Of a DNA stretch of 32,822 nt, positions 31,194-32,822 are shown piece by piece; the stretch's first letter is position 1; each line of letters starts with the position of its first letter. A program made the position numbers and the translations under genes. The notes under the pieces were generated by a model that had not been told where the DNA came from, ran no database searches, and was given only the letters and a program-made list of their open reading frames with translations. Origin of the DNA: Rugosibacter sp. (GTDB lineage: Bacteria > Pseudomonadota > Gammaproteobacteria > Burkholderiales > Rhodocyclaceae). The DNA lies in NCBI GenBank assembly GCA_011620215.1, contig WOZP01000164.1:1-32822 (forward strand). Reading direction: 5' to 3'.

Positions 31194-31790
31194 TCATTGA
31201 CGCGCCCAACCTCTTCGAATCAATCCGGCAAATAGCACTTGATAGAGGTGTAGCAGCAGGCGTGTTAAAGGTTCTATGAAACGATGTTCTTGCTGCGAGA
31301 TCAGCCAGCTACTGCTCAAGGCGACAAGTACAGCACCAAGGATATCCAGTGGGAAATGAACGCCAAGATAAATGCGTGCCCAGGCCACCGGTAGGCCTAA
31401 TAGAGCGAATGCCCATCCTGCGAAACTAGTTTTTCGATGTAGAAGCTGGCTAAATGCAAAAGCCCAGATAAAAGTCAGGTGGTCGCTGGGGAAGGAACTG
31501 TCTTGCACATGTGAGATGAATGTATGACCGATTCCCATTTCGAAAGGACGGGGGTGATACCAAAGCCAGCCAATGATCTGATTAATCAGCAGACCCGTAA
31601 AACCGGAAACAATGGCCACGATCAATTGTTGGCGGATGGTATGAGCTCCATATAGCCAGCCAAAGATCAACGCTACGGGAATGAGCCAAATCGGATATTC
31701 CGCTATAACACTAGCGATATAAATATTAATATCGGCGCTTCCTGGTGCAGCGTTGATGAGCAGAAAAAGTGCTTGATTGAAATGTTCCAA
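31194..31790 (-). CDS. PAP2-family phosphatase (BcrC-like undecaprenyl-diphosphatase)
   Basis: The 198-residue protein has about five membrane helices and the acid phosphatase motifs: HPRPF (about 78-82), PSDH (about 100-103), and ARIYLGVHFPLDILGA (about 137-152). The opening FNQALFLLINAAPG resembles BcrC, which dephosphorylates undecaprenyl pyrophosphate to recycle the cell-wall lipid carrier. The start is TTG at 31790, with AAGGAACACAT directly upstream; no ATG gives the family start. The substrate is inferred. It lies between the DUF347 gene and the response regulator. Confidence 0.88.
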   Translation of the reverse strand: MEHFNQALFLLINAAPGSADINIYIASVIAEYPIWLIPVALIFGWLYGAHTIRQQLIVAIVSGFTGLLINQIIGWLWYHPRPFEMGIGHTFISHVQDSSFPSDHLTFIWAFAFSQLLHRKTSFAGWAFALLGLPVAWARIYLGVHFPLDILGAVLVALSSSWLISQQEHRFIEPLTRLLLHLYQVLFAGLIRRGWARQ

Positions 31791-31831
31791 ATGTGTTCCT
31801 TAATGAGGAAATTCAAGTATCTTCAGTGGCA

Positions 31832-32590
31832 TCAGTGGTTCTTGGCCGCCGCTCGTTGTTTTGAAAACACAATGCAGATTACGATGAAAACCAGGAGTGC
31901 CATCGAAGCTGAATAGCGGCTTAATGCCAGACCACCCGCAGCTACTGGTTTGTCGAGAAAATCACCCACCACTGCACCTAGCGGGCGCGTCAGGATAAAG
32001 GCAGCCCAGAATAATAAAGTACGGGACAAACTCGTCCAGAAATAGGCCGCAACTATGAGTGCGAGCAAGGCACTGAATATCATTGCGCTACCAGCGTAGC
32101 CTAGCCCGGCCGTATCGGCGGTCCAGTCTCCCAGGGCTGTTCCCAGCGTTTGTGAAAACATGATTGTCACCCAGTAGAACATTTCCGCCTTGGAAGAGCT
32201 GACGGTCTCAACAGCTATCGAGCCGAGTGACCGATACCAGATCAACAATGAGGCCATCAATAACGCGAGCAATATGGAGGTCCCTCCGGCATAACCTATC
32301 CCTAGCGAGCGGTCAGCAAAGTCAGCAAGTGTCGTGCCGACAGTTGTTGTGGCGATGATGGTGGTCCAATACAAGAAGGGATGAAAGCTCTTTGCCCTGA
32401 TTTGAGCAATCACGGCGACCAAAAAAATCGCGGAAAAAATAGCGGTCCCCAATAAATAGCCCAAGTTCATTGACATCGATACCGCATCGCCTGCAGTTTC
32501 ACCCAGTGTCGTCGCGGCGATCTTGATGATCCAGAAGAGCAAGGTCACTTCTGGTACTTTGCTCAACGTGTTTGCGGAAGTATTGTTCAT
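31832..32590 (-). CDS. DUF347 (COG4705-type) membrane protein, four repeats
   Basis: The 252-residue membrane protein is built of four tandem repeats, each of two helices, beginning with a conserved aromatic-Trp pair: LFWIIKIAATTLGETAGD, LYWTTIIATTTVGTTLAD, FYWVTIMFSQTLGTALGD, LFWAAFILTRPLGAVVGD. Each ends in a Gly-rich segment such as GIGYAGG. This is the DUF347 pattern; function is unknown. The start ATG 32590 is preceded by AGAGAGAAAATCC; the open frame runs 66 nt further without support. It is first in the minus-strand group leading to the PAP2 and two-component genes (41 nt gap). Confidence 0.88.
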   Translation of the reverse strand: MNNTSANTLSKVPEVTLLFWIIKIAATTLGETAGDAVSMSMNLGYLLGTAIFSAIFLVAVIAQIRAKSFHPFLYWTTIIATTTVGTTLADFADRSLGIGYAGGTSILLALLMASLLIWYRSLGSIAVETVSSSKAEMFYWVTIMFSQTLGTALGDWTADTAGLGYAGSAMIFSALLALIVAAYFWTSLSRTLLFWAAFILTRPLGAVVGDFLDKPVAAGGLALSRYSASMALLVFIVICIVFSKQRAAAKNH

Positions 32591-32822
32591 GGATTTTCTC
32601 TCTTTTTCACGGCTTATGCTGTTGTGGTGTTTATCAGCCGACCATAGAGCAGACAAGCGGTTTTATTGATCCGGCTAGATGAAGTTTGAAGTCGAGCATC
32701 ATTCAGTGCACGGAGCCAACACGGAGCTTCGTTACTGTTCAGTTCAAACATATTCAGGCCGAAGCAATAAGTGCAGGTAAAACCTGGGACAGCGATACTG
32801 TCCCAGGTTTTGGTAATGGCTC
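32591..32822. other. Right-end intergenic region with short open frame
   Basis: These 232 bp hold the promoter region of the DUF347 gene. A 45-codon minus-strand frame (32751-32614, MFELNSNEAPCW...) and a direct repeat CGGAGC-CAACA-CGGAGC (about 32711-32727) are present. Evidence for the frame being a gene is weak: no ribosome-binding site and no recognised family. Confidence 0.3.
32779..32811. terminator. Perfect 14-bp hairpin, likely terminator of a gene beyond the right edge
   Basis: AAAACCTGGGACAG (32779-32792), loop CGATA, and CTGTCCCAGGTTTT (32798-32811). With A and T flanks it works as a bidirectional rho-independent terminator. No gene to its left ends toward it, so it most likely terminates a minus-strand gene located to the right. 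Confidence 0.75.

Overview
The window looks like a chromosomal segment of a betaproteobacterium. The best fit is a Nitrosomonadales-type lineage, but no rRNA or other phylogenetic marker is present, so this rests on gene content and order: an MSHA-type pilus locus, the block SH3 protein-secB-grx-rhodanese facing gpmA-envC-ctp-moeB, and a TRAP transporter. Gene density is high. Neighbouring genes often overlap by 1-4 nt, and no gene-free stretch exceeds about 260 bp.

Layout. (1) 1-10736, all on the minus strand: a type IV pilus (MSHA) assembly locus. In transcription order it reads mshE, mshG, a minor pilin-like gene, the major pilin mshA, a strong terminator, then mshI (PilM-like), a PilN-like gene, mshJ (PilO-like), mshK, mshL (secretin), mshM (AAA ATPase) and mshN (TPR, running off the left edge). 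The MshE N-terminus carries a near-perfect c-di-GMP-binding MshEN motif. (2) 10832-20740: housekeeping genes, namely trmL (+), gpsA, an SH3 protein, secB, grxC and rhodanese (-), then gpmA, envC, ctp, an unknown 161-aa protein and moeB (+), meeting ribD and nrdR (-) tail to tail. (3) 20789-24499, minus strand: glyA, an HNH nuclease plus DNA cytosine methyltransferase pair (probable type II restriction-modification), and a histidine phosphatase. (4) 24665-28103, plus strand: a dctQ-dctM-dctP TRAP transporter with a Tat-like signal on a TakP-type binding protein. (5) 28199-32590, minus strand: a half-size EamA transporter, then DUF347 membrane protein, PAP2 phosphatase, response regulator, histidine kinase and DedA. 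The last five may work together in lipid-carrier or envelope homeostasis. A perfect hairpin near 32779-32811 probably ends a gene lying to the right.

The most unusual signal is a dispersed 23-bp repeat: AAAA followed by GTCGGCGCTGGTGATACGG. It occurs five times (4617, 6303, 15883, 19119, 24251) with 0-2 mismatches and always on the plus strand. One copy is intergenic. Four lie inside unrelated genes, read in three different phases, apparently without changing protein length. It resembles none of the standard repeat classes and could be an uptake-type, segregation-type or small dispersed repeat. A second notable feature is a 10-bp poly-C tract inside the methyltransferase gene, which would make it a candidate for phase variation; a 9-bp G tract lies at the ribosome-binding site of the EamA gene.

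Several start codons were re-chosen from the sequence: ATG inside longer open frames for mshE, mshK, mshI, ribD, the phosphatase, dctQ, the kinase, the regulator and the DUF347 gene, and GTG or TTG where spacing and family length demanded it. Functions are assigned from recognisable motifs by eye; no database search was run.
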